A stretch of 42,738 nucleotides of DNA from Cyanophora paradoxa (GCA_004431415.1 QPMI01000341.1:1-42738); one strand, 5' to 3'; numbered from the stretch's first letter, positions 10,925 through 21,765 are shown. Numbers and translations: made by a program. The notes: generated by a model from the sequence alone, not told the origin.

Positions 10925-11079
10925 GATGGAAGACCGCGCCGGCCGGCCGGGGTCGTCGGCCGCAGCAGTCTTCTGGGTACGGCTGAGCGCTTCCCGCGAG
11001 ACGACAGCTGACCCGCGGCGGCGCTCGAGCCGGCGCGTGTACGGTCCCGCGCGCTCCGACCCGTGCGTGCGCTCCCGGG

Positions 11080-11550
11080 TGTGAAGATGGTACGGTTAAT
11101 GGCGTACGAACCAAATCGCAGAGGTTGCGGGCCAGTGGCGCGCCTTTCAAGCTGCGCACGAGCTTGTTTTGCGTGAGTTGAGCCCGTGGCGTTGTTCAAC
11201 AGCGCGTGCTCCGCCCCGCCAGGTTTCTCGGCGAGAGGTCGAAAGGGAGCGCGCGCAATACGGGCGAAGCAATAGGTGTGCGCAACACCGTCCTCTCCAA
11301 TCTAGCTTTGAATTGAAACTGAGCCATTTGCGCAATAAGCGCGGCGCCGTCTCAACTGCGCAGTTCAAAATTTCGAAACTGATCAAAAGCGTGCGGGCGC
11401 GCGGGCCATTGCGAGACATTCACAATTCCAGTATACGTACGTTGTTAATTTTTTACGTCCAGTGCTTTTTTAAGAGCAGCGAACTGATATCGATCGACAT
11501 AAATTCGAAGCAGCGAGCACGGCTTCTCGAGTTCCGGCCGCGGGGCATCG
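11080..11550. promoter_or_regulatory. Intergenic region upstream of adenylate cyclase
   Basis: 471 bp of lower GC content than its surroundings, with short palindromes (GTATACGTACG near 11431) and a T run (TTAATTTTTTACG near 11446). No coding exon is convincing. It probably holds the cyclase promoter and 5' UTR. This is inferred from position and composition only. Confidence 0.4.
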
Positions 11551-13598
11551 ATGGTATCGGCCGCGAATTCAAACCGGAGCACCGAAGATCGGGAGGAGCG
11601 CGAGGGGAGAGCGGGCGCCGCCGGGGAGAGCGAGGGGGTGACGGTGTACGCGTGCGCACTGGATAGCTGCTGCGCTCGGATGAGCTCGCGTCCGAAGACA
11701 GGTGAGTCGGGACCGCGCCTCTGCGTGGCATGTATCGGGAGCCCGAGCCGGGGACTGAGCGGGGCGCAGTGCCGCTGGCAGCGCTGATGGCGGTGCTGAC
11801 GGTGCTGGGGACGCTGACGGCGAGCCTCGTCGCGTTCCTGGTCCACCAGCGCCTCTCCAACCAGGCCGTGGACCAGATCTCCGTGCAGGCGCCCCGCCCC
11901 GGCTACCCGCCCCCGGGGCGCGCCCCGGGCTGATCGCGAGGGCGCGCGCGCAGCTGCGGCGGAACACGTGCGTCGGCTCGGCGGAGTACGTGCAGCGCAA
12001 CTCGTTCGACGTGCTCGACACGGCCCTCGACGTCGCCTCGGGCGTCTACGTCCACTTCACCTCCGCCCGCCACCCCTGGCAGGAGATGGCCCGGCCCGTC
12101 CCCGGCCCCCGCCGCCCCCGCCTCCCCGGCCCCTCTGACGCCCCCTGCAGGCGCTGGTTCTCGGCGGCCAACTCGAGTACGCGCTGCCTCGACGCCGTCC
12201 CGGCAAATGGGGGCGTGGGGCGAGCGGGCGGGGGCAGCGGGGGTGATCAGCGTGGGGGTCGTGGACGCGAGCGGGGCCGAGCTCTCCATGTTCATCGGGC
12301 CGCCCTACGCCGCTGAGGGCCGCGCCGTCGTCTTCACCCCGGACCCCGCCGCCCGCCCCGGTCCCCGCGCCCCGCCCCCTCAATGCGCTCGGGGCGCCCT
12401 GACGCTTGCGGCGCCGCAGGGAGCGGGGCGGCGCTCATGTTCCGCCTCACGCCGGACGGTTACATCGACGCGACCAGCGGCGCGCGCCCTGAACCATCAG
12501 AGGCAGGGCAGAAGGCAGCTCACGGGCCGGGGCAGGCCCGGAGCGGGCGGACCGCTCGACAACCCCGAGCCTCTTCCGCGACCCGCCCTCCCTCTACGCC
12601 CGCGCCCTCGCCGCCTCCCCGGGCCCGCAGCGCCCTTTCCGCGCCTTCTCCGCCCCCTGCGTGTCGCGCCGATCGGGGGGCCGGCGGGGGCAGGGCACGT
12701 GCACGGGGCGCAGCTGGGGGAGTCGCCGCGGGCGGTGGTGGCGGCGCGGGCGGTGAACGAGTCGGGGGTGGCGGTCGTCAGCTTCGCGGCGATCAACCTC
12801 CTCACCTTCCGCGACCTCCTGCGGGCCCGCCCCGTCCCGCCCCGCCCGCTCCTCGACGCCGGCCCCGCCGCAGCGGCCGCTCACGTGCCGGCGCGCCGGG
12901 GCGCAGGACGTGCTGGAGGCGACCGACTTCCGCGCGTGGGTCACCAACGACACGTCGACGTCCGCCCCGCCCCGGCCCTCTCCGCCCCGCCAGCCGACCC
13001 CGCGCCGCCCCGCAGGGACGGGACCCTCGTGGCCACCGCCAAGTACGGTGCGCCTCCGGCGCCGCCCCGCGCGCGTGCCGGCGGGAAACCGCGCCGCGCG
13101 GGGCGCAGGGAGCCCGGTGGACGGAGCGGGACGCCCGGTGCGGGCGGCGGACTTCGGGAATCCCGTTTTCGCCGCCGCCGCCCGCATCGCCGCCGAGGAG
13201 CCGGCCCCGGGGGCGGCGGGCGCGCCCGCGCCCCCCGCGCCGCCCTTCCTCGCCGACGGCGCGGCAGGCGCTTCGGGCGGGGCCACCCGGTCTCCCTCCG
13301 CACCGGCTCCGACTTCCTCGTCTGTGCGCCCGCGGAGCGCACGCCCCTCGCGCCGGCGCCGCGGTGCGCGGTGCGAGGGGCGGCAGGCCGGGCGCCGCTG
13401 CAGGCCCGGGGCCCGGCGTGGTCGCTGTGGCTGGCGATCCCGGCGGGGGCGCTGTACGGGGAGGTGCGGCGGGCATCGACGGCCGGCGTCGTCTTCGGCT
13501 GCTGCTGGGCAGCCCTCCTCTCCGCCCTCGCCGCCGCCCTCGGCTGCCTCGTCGCCCGCCCCTTCGCGCTACCACGCCGCCTCCCCCCCCCCCCCCCG

Positions 13599-13637
<39 letters not shown>

Positions 13638-15775
13638 CCCCGCCCCCTTCCCACGCCCCCTTCCCACGCCCCCGCCCGCCCCCGCAGCTCCTCTTCCGCG
13701 CGTGCCCCGTGCGGGCCCCGCCCGCGGCGGGCCTGCGCGCCCTCCCAGGCCCCGCCCTGCGACCCGGGGCCAGGCCGCCAGCGCCGGCACCGCTCGCTGC
13801 CCCCGCCGGGGGCTCAGCTTCCGACGCTGCACGCGCCGGAGCTGAGCGCCGCCCTCCTAACGCCGCTCGACCGGCGCGCCTCGGCGCCCGGGCGTCTGCT
13901 CTCGTCCTCCGCCCTCGAGACTGGCGCCGGCGCGGAGCGGCCGCCGCTGTGGCCAGCCCTCGCGGAGGAGCCGGCAGGCGGCGACGAGCTCGAGGCTGCC
14001 ACGCCGCCGGCGCCCGCCGCCCAGGCGAACGACGGCTCCCCCGAGGCGCCCGTGGCCGCCTCGCAGGGCCACGGCGCGTCCTGGGCCGAGCACGAAAGCA
14101 CGGCGGCCGGGGGCAGCCACAGCTACTCTGCTCCCCTCGCTGCCGAGGGTCCCCGCTGCTCCTCCGGGGTGCCCCACAGGCGCGGTCCCCGGTCCATCGG
14201 CGCCGCCCGGGCTCACGCTCTCCGCAGCGGGAAGCGGCGCTGCAGCGGGCTCCGCGCGGCGGCCCACGCCGCCGGCCTCCGCATCACCGAGGTCGGACCG
14301 CCGCGCCTCGGCGCCGTGCCGGCTCCCGTGAGAGCGGGGGGCAGGTGCGGCTGTGCCGGGAGGCGGTGTGCGCGCTGGAGGCCGGCCTCGCGTCCCTCAA
14401 GCGCTACGTCCCCGGCGAGGCGCGCCGCATGTCACCCGCCCCGCCCCGCCCCGTCCCTCGCCCGACGGCCCCACGCAGGTCGTGGACGGCCTGCTGGGGG
14501 CCCCCCGCCCGCCCGCCGTCCAGGTCGAGACCCACGACGTCTCGGGCGCGCCCCCGCCCCGCAGCCCCCGCCGGCGAGCGGGGCCGGCTGAGGGGCGGCG
14601 GGGCGGGCAGTGATGTTCGGGGACCTGGCGGGCTTCACGGGCCTCACGGAGCGGCTCGCCCCCGCCCAGCTCCTCTACCTCCTCCACGAGTTCATGGGCG
14701 CCGTCTCCGCCGCCGTCGCCGCCACCGGCGGCTGCGTCGACAAGTTCGTCGGAGACGGCGTCATGGCCCTGTGGCGAGCCCCCCGGGGCCGCTCGCCCCC
14801 GGCGCGGCTCTCGCCTCCGTGAGCGTCTGAGGGCGGGGCGGCGCAGGAACCGGCCGACGCCGCTGGCGGAGCACCCGGCGGCCGCCCTGCGCGCCGCCCT
14901 CGCCGCCTCCCGCGCGATCGCCGTGCGCCCGCGCCCCGTCTCGTCCCCGCCGTCTTATAGCCGGGCCGACGATGACGAATGGCACGCCGGCAGCTCCTCG
15001 GGCCACGGCTGCGTGCGGTGGGCCTGCCGCCCCTCGCCGCGCGCTTCGGCGTTCACTGCGGCCCCGCCCTCGTCGGCACCGTACGCCCCCTTGCCCCGCC
15101 CCTTCCACGTCGCGGCCTCCCGCACGCCTTCGACTCGCAGGTCGGCACCGCCGCGCGCCTCTCGGTCCGCACGGACGACCCTCCTGGAGCCCCCCCTGCG
15201 GGTCTGACGAGCTCCGGGGACGCAGTACACGTGCATCGGGGACGTCCCCAACGTCGCCTCCCGCCTCGAGAGTGCGCGCCTCCCCCGCCGCTCGCCCCTC
15301 CCACCACGCCCGAGAGATCTAGACGAGCAGGCCTGAACCGGCGCTACGGGACGGTTGTGCTGGCCTCGGGGGAGGCGGCGGGGAGGGCTGGGCCCTCCTT
15401 CCTCGTCCGGCCCCTTGACTCCGTGCTCCTGAAGGCCCGCCCGAGCGTCCGCGGCCTCGCCCCGCGGCCGGGGCTCACGGGCAGGGGCCGGGGCGCGCAG
15501 GGGAAGGCGCGGCCCGTGGAGGCGTGCGAGGTGCTCGGCGAGTGGGGAGGGGGGCCCCTCGCCGCCGCCCCGGACCCCGCCGCCCCGCCCTCGCCGCCCG
15601 ATACCAGGCGGCCCTTTCCGCCCTCCGCCGGCGCGACTTCGCGGGCGCCGTCGGCCTCGCCCAGGCCGCCGCCCGCGCCGCCCCCGGGGACCTCCCCACC
15701 GCCCTCCTCCTCGCCCGCGCCCGCGCCGCCGCCCGCAACCCCGAGGCCTTCGAGCCCGCCGTCGACGCCTCCTAG
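11551..15775 (+). CDS. Membrane class III adenylate cyclase with Cache-like ectodomain
   Basis: Converts ATP to cAMP, inferred from the catalytic domain. Exon 1 (ATG at 11551) ends at a strong donor (ACAG/GTGAGT). Exon 2 encodes a first membrane span (LAALMAVLTVLGTLTASLVA). An extracellular region to about 13400 contains Cache-type strands (VISVGVVDASGAELSMF, LMFRLTPDGYIDATSG, DGTLVATAKY). A second span follows (VFGCCWAALLSALAAALGCL). The catalytic domain has VMFGDLAGFTGLTERL and VDKFVGDGVMALW (two metal Asp, adenine-type Lys), RFGVHCGPALVGT, and YTCIGDVPNVASRLE (catalytic Asn and Arg; Thr at the second specificity position). The C terminus has RRYGTVVLASGEA and a helix pair (ALSALRRRDFAGAVGLAQAA), as in bacterial-type cyclases. 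Many short introns occur, at least two with GC donors (11889-11953, 15435-15500), plus one with a poly-C tract. Exon joins in the ectodomain are partly uncertain. Confidence 0.85.
13583..13636 (+). repeat. Poly-C tract inside cyclase intron
   Basis: Fifteen C, one G, then 38 uninterrupted C. It sits directly after the exon encoding the second membrane span and before the next exon (about 13687). The opposite strand is a G run capable of quadruplex formation; the C strand could form an i-motif. Confidence 0.95.
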
Positions 15776-16572
15776 GCCTGACATCGCGATCGGCGGAGGG
15801 ATGATCAGCTAGCTATTTATAGCTAGCTTAGCCTAGCTAGTATACCCGGGGCCTGCTGCCGCCGGGGACCGGCCGCGGGGCCGGGCCATACTACGGTAGT
15901 ATACTAGTACGTACCGTAAAACACAATAATATGACGGTCAAATTTATGTCGTTTTAAAACCGGATCCTTCTCTATGCAAAATATGACGTCCTCAAATTAT
16001 GTCAGCATGAACTTTTCAGGCTTGTATGGGACGGTAAATTTGATGGGGTACTACTGAGCGTGCCCTGCTATGACGGTCCCAAATTATGTCGTTATCTCGC
16101 GTGAGAGGCGACATAATTTGGGGACGACATAATAAAGTACAGACCTTAATATTCTGCATTACGGTAGCGCTTTGACTCAGCCTTTGAGGCGCATTGAGCT
16201 GAATTTGAGCACGACGCACGCATGCGCAGCACGTGCGAGCTCGAGTCGGTGACTCGGTGCGACGTCGACGCGTACGTTGACGAACGCGTCGACGTCGACG
16301 TCGACGTCGATCCGACGGTCCAATCACGAAGCAATATGCACCGGAGCATTCTTATTCGCCATCCCAAGGAACCTGGGGGGGTACACCCTAACAGCAGTAA
16401 GCTTGGCTGCGCCTTCGCCAATTTTGTCCCAGCGTTACGCGCAAGTCACCACGCCGAGGAGCGCATCAGCGCCAGGGAAGCGCATCAGCAGCGCCAGGGA
16501 AGCAGCGCTCAGTGCTCACTGAGTCAGCCGCATCATTCGAGCGGAAAGCCAGCACTCGGAGGTCACGGCGCT
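15776..16572. other. AT-rich intergenic region with palindromes
   Basis: Between the cyclase stop and the surface-protein ATG. It starts with CTAG-rich palindromic DNA (AGCTAGCTATTTATAGCTAGCT near 15808), a perfect 15-nt palindrome ATACTACGGTAGTAT at 15888, then the hairpin repeat family, then GTCGAC hexamer repeats at about 16286-16311 and an imperfect GCGCCAGGGAAGC duplication at about 16468-16505. TGAGTCA and GAGTC-GGT-GACTC palindromes occur near 16520 and 16245. No convincing coding exon; the right part is likely promoter and 5' UTR of the next gene. Confidence 0.6.
15929..16133. repeat. TATGACGGTC-AAATTATGTCG repeat family with hairpin
   Basis: A roughly 25-bp motif occurs directly at 15929-15953, 15981-16005 and 16069-16094, degenerate at about 16023-16045, and inverted at 16109-16133. 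The last pair forms a 65-bp hairpin: arms with the core CCCAAATTATGTCG pair with CGACATAATTTGGG around a short loop (ttatctcgcgtgagag). The AT-rich composition contrasts with the GC-rich genome. It may be a MITE-like remnant or a structured regulatory element. Confidence 0.8.
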
Positions 16573-18939
16573 ATGAGGACTCTCGCGCTCGCGCTGGCGG
16601 TCGTTCTGGCGGTCTTGATACCCGCAAACGGTGCGCACTTGCTTGCTCGTCCCTGCCGTGTCTCGGCGGCGGCGGCGGGCTCACGGCCGTTGCGCACCAG
16701 GCCAAATCTCGGACCTGCAAGTAGTCGGTGGCAACACCACCACGCCTGCGGGCTATTTTGTGTTCAACGGCACGCAAGTTTCGTTCGGGTGGTCTGGAAG
16801 CTGCCAGGGACTTGTTGGTGTCAGCGGGCTGGGGTGCGGTCGCTTCAGACTGTGAGCTTATTTTCAGCGCGCTTACGGTCTGTCCAGCCCTGTGAATGTC
16901 GCCTGGATCGCTAGCCCCGATCCAACCGCGGTCGCGGTGAGTTGATCCAACCGCCTCGCTGTGGCCAGCGCTGACGCTCCCGGACCCCCACTCGTGAGCA
17001 GAAGAACCTCGCACCGCTCAACATGTTTGGCGTTCAGTCCCCGGCGCAGGCACAGGCTGGCGCGAAGAGCCTGATTGTGAACCTGACGGTGATACCGTGA
17101 CATTTGATCCTCCTGGTGCATCTTTCTGATACGTTTTCACAGGCCCCGTCGGAGGGTGTCTATGCCCTGTTTGCCATCTGTGTTGGTTTTGACGGCAAAG
17201 AGGGCGACCCAGTGTTCTCGAAGCTGCCTCTCATCGTATACAATAGCGCCACGAGCAGTGCGCCTCCCCGAGAGTCAACGCTGCTCTCTCTGAGTGCGCG
17301 CAGGCGCGATCTTCGGGCTGTCGCCGTTCCCCGACTTCAGCGCCATCGCAAAGAACCAGCTCGACAAGGTCCTCAAGCCGCACTCCTCCAGGGGCAACGT
17401 TAGCTATGTCGCCGTCACTGTCCGCGCCCCGTCCTCCCCCGGCGCGCTGGCTCGCCCGCTAAGTCACGGCGCAGGCGCCAGGGAACGCGCCCAAGGTGGA
17501 CGTCGTGTTCGTGGACCCCGTGTGCCTGGCGGCGCAGATCGTGGCGCCCAACCTCGTCGTGCCGCTCGCCACCGCGGTCTCCCAGGTCACCCTCAACCGC
17601 GTCATCCACGCCTGGGACCTCCCCGTGCGGCCCCCCCTCTCTTCCCCTCCCGAAGATCCCCCCGAGCGCGCCCCGCAGTTCCCCGCCGACTTCAAGCCCT
17701 GCTGCAACTTCGGCGGCATCCTGGCGCTGCCGTACACCAGCAACGCGCGGGAGAGCCCGAACAACGCGGTGCTCTTCAAGCAGGGCCTTGCTGCCTTCAC
17801 CTCTGACCTCGCCGTCGTCGGTGCGCCGCCCCCGCGCCGCCGCCGCGAGCGCCGCGTGGGGCTCATCGGGGGCGCCAGACGACAAGTCGCGGGGCACGGG
17901 GGTCACGATCTCGTCGATGAACGCGACGCGCTGGGCGTGCGGCGTCCTCCCCATGATGAAGATCGTCGAGGGGTTCCCCCAGATGGCCCCCTACGCCGGC
18001 GCCATGGACCAGTGGAAGACGGGCGCCTCCGTCACCGTCACGGGCACCGTCGAGAGCGGGCTGACCGGCGCCGTCGGCGGCCTCCTCGTCCTCGAGTCGA
18101 GCATCTCGGCTGCCGACCAGCAGGCCTTCCTGAGCACGGGCAAGGTGCCCGTGAGCGACCTCAAGGCCGTCGTGCCGGGCTTCGTGCAGTCGACGGGGAC
18201 CATCTCGGGGACCTCGTTCAGCCTCAAGTACGAGGTCCCCGACGTCGCCCCCGGCCGCTACGTCTTCATCGTCTTCGCTGCCTCCGACGCGACGGGGAAG
18301 AACGACTGGCGGTACGTCAACATCACGCGCGGGAGCAACCGGCCGCTGGTCGCCGTGCAGGGCTCCCTCATCGCCAAGATGGCCATCGCGCCGCCCAAAC
18401 CGGCGGACGAGAACGACCTCTACTCGTCGGGCACCTTCGCCAAGCTCTGCAACCCCGTCGCCGCCCTCTTCAAGAACGGCACCGGCAAGGGCTTCGGCAC
18501 CTACACCTGCGAGGCGCGCCCTACCTGGTCCCCCGTCTCCCAGGGCATCTCCGGCCGCCTCGAGGGCGCCGCCCGCCGCCGCACGAGCCGCCGCGCGGCG
18601 CGCCAGACAAACCCCGCGTGGACCATCCTCATGGTCATCAACTCGGGCTCGACGGACAACGCCGCCGCCAAGGCCCTCGGCGACGCCCTCACGGCGGCGA
18701 TTAAGAGCGGAAACACGGCCTTCGCCTCGGCGGGGATCGCCGGCATCGCCATCGCGTACAGCGACGGGGCGACGGGCCTCACCACGAACCCCGCCGTCAC
18801 CGGTGTGACCATCCCTTCCGACTTCACGAACGGCCTCGGCGCCACCACGGTCAAGAGCGCCGCCCTCGGCGCCGCCAGCCCGTTCGGCCTTCTTTCCACC
18901 CTCCTCGCGGCCGTCATCGCCGCCCTCCTCGTCCTCTAG
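16573..18939 (+). CDS. Secreted, probably GPI-anchored surface protein
   Basis: The family is not recognised. The ATG at 16573 opens a signal peptide (MRTLALALAVVLAVLIPANG). Exons follow at 16701-16813, 16868-16936, 17002-17088, from 17143, and from about 17294. A GT-AG intron at 17821-17878 joins to the long last exon, 17879-18939. The mature part has several possible N-glycosylation sites (GGNTTTPAG, FNGTQ, NVSYV, NATRW) and beta-rich segments such as ASVTVTGTVESGLTGAVGGL and PGRYVFIVFAASDATGK. It ends with a hydrophobic stretch (SPFGLLSTLLAAVIAALLVL) with no cytosolic residues after it, the layout of a GPI-attachment signal. Function unknown; cell covering or adhesion is a guess. Exon ends before 17480 are tentative. 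Confidence 0.75.
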
Positions 18940-19130
18940 GCGCCCCGCCCCGACCTTGCAGTGGCGCCGGCCCCGGCGTCTCTTTTTTCGTCGCTAGTGC
19001 TTTCGCTCCGCCTTAGTTCTCCATGCAGCCTCTTCCCACAGAATACATATATAGCCGTTCGCCGAACGTTTCAAATGAACACGGCTGGTCCGATAAACTG
19101 GTGACGCGGGGCGGGGCTACCGAGCGGGGG
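18940..19130. other. Convergent intergenic region
   Basis: 191 bp between two convergent genes, presumably their 3' UTRs. It contains CTTTTTTCG and CATATATATAG. No further element seen. Confidence 0.4.
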
Positions 19131-21252
19131 TCACGCGCACGGCCGCGGCGGCTCACGGTCGCGCGCGGCGAGGTGCCGCCGCACGCGCTCCACGAGCTCC
19201 CGCTCTGGCCCCGCCGCCGCGCCGGCCCGCGCGCTGCCGCCGCGAGGCCCTCGCGGATGGTCGCCGCCGCCTCGGCCGCCGCCGCCGCCGGCGCGGGGCC
19301 AGGCGGCCGGCGCGCTTCGTCCAGCGCCCAGCGGCGAGGACGTGGCGGACGTGGCGCGCGCTGCAGCACCGCAGGGCCACCTGCGCCGCCCTCCGAGGCT
19401 CAGGCTCGCCCCGGCTACCGGTTTGGCGAGTCGGGGCCACCTCGAGGGGCCAATCGTCGTCGACGTCAGAGCCCTCGCCGGGGCGGGCGAGGGCGAGCCA
19501 GTCGGGGGGCGCCCAGGGCCCGAGCGCCGCCTGCAGATCCACCAGCACCGCGTCCGCCACGTACCCCGCCCGCAGCCGCCCCGCCGGCACTGCCGCGCAC
19601 TCGGCCGGCGTCGAGGGGCGCGGGGCGGCGCGGCGGCCGCACAGTCGTCCCCGAAGGCTACGGCCGCGCCGCCCTGCGTGGCGGCGGCGAGGGCGTCGCG
19701 CGCGGAGAGGGCGCCGGAGTGCGCCGTCCAAAGCGCCCGCGCCTCCCGCAGGCCGTCCTACCGCGCGCGTGAGGGGGGGCGGGGCGGGCGAGTGGCGTGG
19801 GGGGGCCTGGCCTGGTCCTCGTCGAGGGCGCGCCCGTCGAGGCCGACGCCGACGCGGGCGCCCGCCGCGAGGAGCGCCGCCGCGGGGCGAGGCGGCCCGA
19901 GCGGAGGCGGGCGTTGGAGGAGGGGCAGAGGGCGACGCCGGCGCCGGCGCGGCCGGCCGCCGCGACGTCGCCCTCCTCGGCCCAGCACATGTGGGCGAAC
20001 GAGGCGAAGGGGCCCAGGCAGCCGAGCGCCTCGAGGTGCTCGAGGAAGGGCCGCCCCAGGCGCCGCCGCGCGTAGTCCCGCTGCCTCCGCGACTCCAGCG
20101 CGTGCATGTGGTACTGCCCGCCCCGTCACGGGCGCGGCTACGGGGCGGGCCGGGGCGGGGGACGGCGGGGCGGGCGGGCGCGCGCCTTGGTGCGGCGGGA
20201 GCGGGCGAACTCTGCGCAGCGGGCGACGAGCTCGTCGGAGCACCAGGCCATCCCCGCCGGCCCCGCCTGCACGTGCGCCGCCTCCCCCGCGCACTCCCCG
20301 TGCAGCCGCTCGCACACCTCGATGTACTCGTCCGTCGTCAGCGGCGGCCTCCTGCCGGCGCCGCTGGGGCCGGGGGCGGCGGCCGGCCGGGTGCGAGTGC
20401 CGCGCGCACCGCGTACGGGACTCGGCAAGGGGCCGCAGGTGGGGCGGGAGCGAGCGGATAAATTCGTCTGCGGCGGGACGGGGCGCGGCGGTGGGGCGGG
20501 GCGGGGGCGGACAGGGGGCGCGGCGCCCGACCCTCGCCCTCGTAGAGGAAGAGGTTCTGGTCGACCCTGCGCCCGCCCGTGAGCCGCGCGCCAGCGGCGG
20601 CGGCGGGGCGAGCGGGCGGGCGGGCCGGGGCGTGCATGGGAAGATGGAAGGCGACGCGGAGGCCGACGGCGGCGTACGCGCGCAGCGTCCCGCGCGCCTC
20701 CTCCAGCATCGCCCCGGGCTCCCAGCTCCGCGGGTTGTGGCTGTGCACCGTCCCCGTGACCCCCGAGCTGCCCCCGCGACCCTCAGGGGCGCGGCAGTTG
20801 GGGGGGGGGGGATGGCGGCCGGCGCGCGCGCACCTTGCCTGGAGGGCGGCGTCGTACGCCGCGGCCGCCCGCGGTTCAACAAAGGGAAGCCGCCCGAGGC
20901 CCTGCGCCGCGCGCGAAGAGCGAGAACGCTGAGCTCTCCAGGGGCAGCCTGGCAATGCTGCGGCGGGGCCCGGGGGCCTGGGGCGGCGGACCATGAGCCA
21001 GATTTCGAGCTCCGCATCCCTCACGCCGAGAACGGCCGCCGACGGCCCGAAGCCGTGGTCGTGCGCGTTGATCAAGCCGGGAATCAGGAAGAGCTCGTCG
21101 CCACCTTCCTCCTCGAGCGGCTCGCCCGCGTACTTCGCTCGGAGCGCGTCAACCGGCCCAGCTTCCACGATGGCGCTCCCTTCAACCACGATCCCGAAGC
21201 GCGTCTGAAGCGGGCAGTCCGCCTCAACGAACGCGAATCCACCCCAGAGCAT
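19131..21252 (-). CDS. Amidohydrolase, ATZ/TRZ-like (paralog 1)
   Basis: Metal-dependent hydrolase or deaminase of the amidohydrolase superfamily; the substrate is unknown. The start MLWGGFAFVEADCPLQTRFG (ATG 21252) lies just inside an exon whose acceptor is a few bases upstream, so a further 5' exon is possible; an ATG at 21539 (MEAFGAPVPIVREG) is a candidate. Motifs in order: FLIPGLINAHDHGFG (metal HxH), SGVTGTVHSHNPRSW, FHLPMHAP, FAHMCWAEEGD (metal His), CPSSNARLRSG and VGVGLDGRALDEDQ (metal Asp). C-terminal pieces AGYVADAVLVDLQ and RHVRHVLAAGRW match the end strands of the composite sandwich domain. The last exon ends HLAARDREPPRPCA at 19131. Exons are split by many short GC-rich introns. 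It differs clearly from the second amidohydrolase here, so this is not a recent duplication. Confidence 0.8.
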
Positions 21253-21765
21253 CTTCCTGAACGGGCGCTGGACGCGTGCATGCGCAGCAAGCGAATGATC
21301 CGGGCAAACGCCGCGCACCGCTCAGATTTGGAATGCGCGTGCGCCTCAGGTGCCTCGCTGAAGCAATGAAAATGGAAGGCGCTTCGTCTGCGCTCTGCTG
21401 GCTTCACCGGAATCCCCACCGTCGATGCCGCGCCGGCCCGGCGCGGGGCGCTGCATCGCTGCGTACTACGATATCCGACATTCCTGCTGACGCGTACGCC
21501 CTCGCGCACGATAGGTACCGGAGCCCCAAACGCTTCCATGCGGCCGCGATCCGATGATCAAATTAATGTCCGATCGACTCGGGTCACCGGGTTCGGCGAT
21601 CAAATCCGCCAGACGACAGTCATTGCTCGAGCGAGCCCGTTGTTTGTTCAAATCCGCCTTCGCTAATAAGGCCTCCAGCCCGGATGCCATGCGAAAGCTA
21701 CGTGGTGTTTTTGGTCGAACATGCGAGTCCTAAGGGGGGTAACGCTAGGTTTGAGCCGTCGGCGC

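Larger units (their letters stand above)
10646..11079 (-). repeat. 434-bp inverted repeat, right arm
   Basis: This is the reverse complement of 1066-1499 with one mismatch. It contains the second tRNA-Leu(CAG). The arms are separated by 9146 bp. Inner ends are at 1499 and 10646; outer ends at 1066 and 11079 share a CCCGGG at the border. Confidence 0.97.

Noticed and set aside
12181-12236. 25-nt intron in the cyclase ectodomain (GCGTGGGG...GGGCAG)
   Set aside because: A 55-nt GC-AG intron starting at about 12182 gives a better protein (NSSTPGVISVGVV) and a normal length.
12207-14830. Two overlapping plus-strand frames of about 800 codons across the cyclase
   Set aside because: Each alternates between conserved cyclase motifs and Pro/Arg noise, and both run through the poly-C tract. 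Spliced short exons explain the motifs better than either continuous frame.
15929-16133. CRISPR-like array
   Set aside because: Spacing is irregular, copies occur in both orientations, and the genome is eukaryotic.
16222-16572. Coding region upstream of the signal peptide, with DVDVDVD translation
   Set aside because: The Asp-Val run is only the GTCGAC hexamer repeat in translation. A signal peptide starting at 16573 would be buried if this were translated.
21540-21765. Extra coding exon between the C2 gene and the first amidohydrolase
   Set aside because: Open frames here are short and lack motifs. The region is more likely the C2 3' UTR plus the amidohydrolase 5' region.
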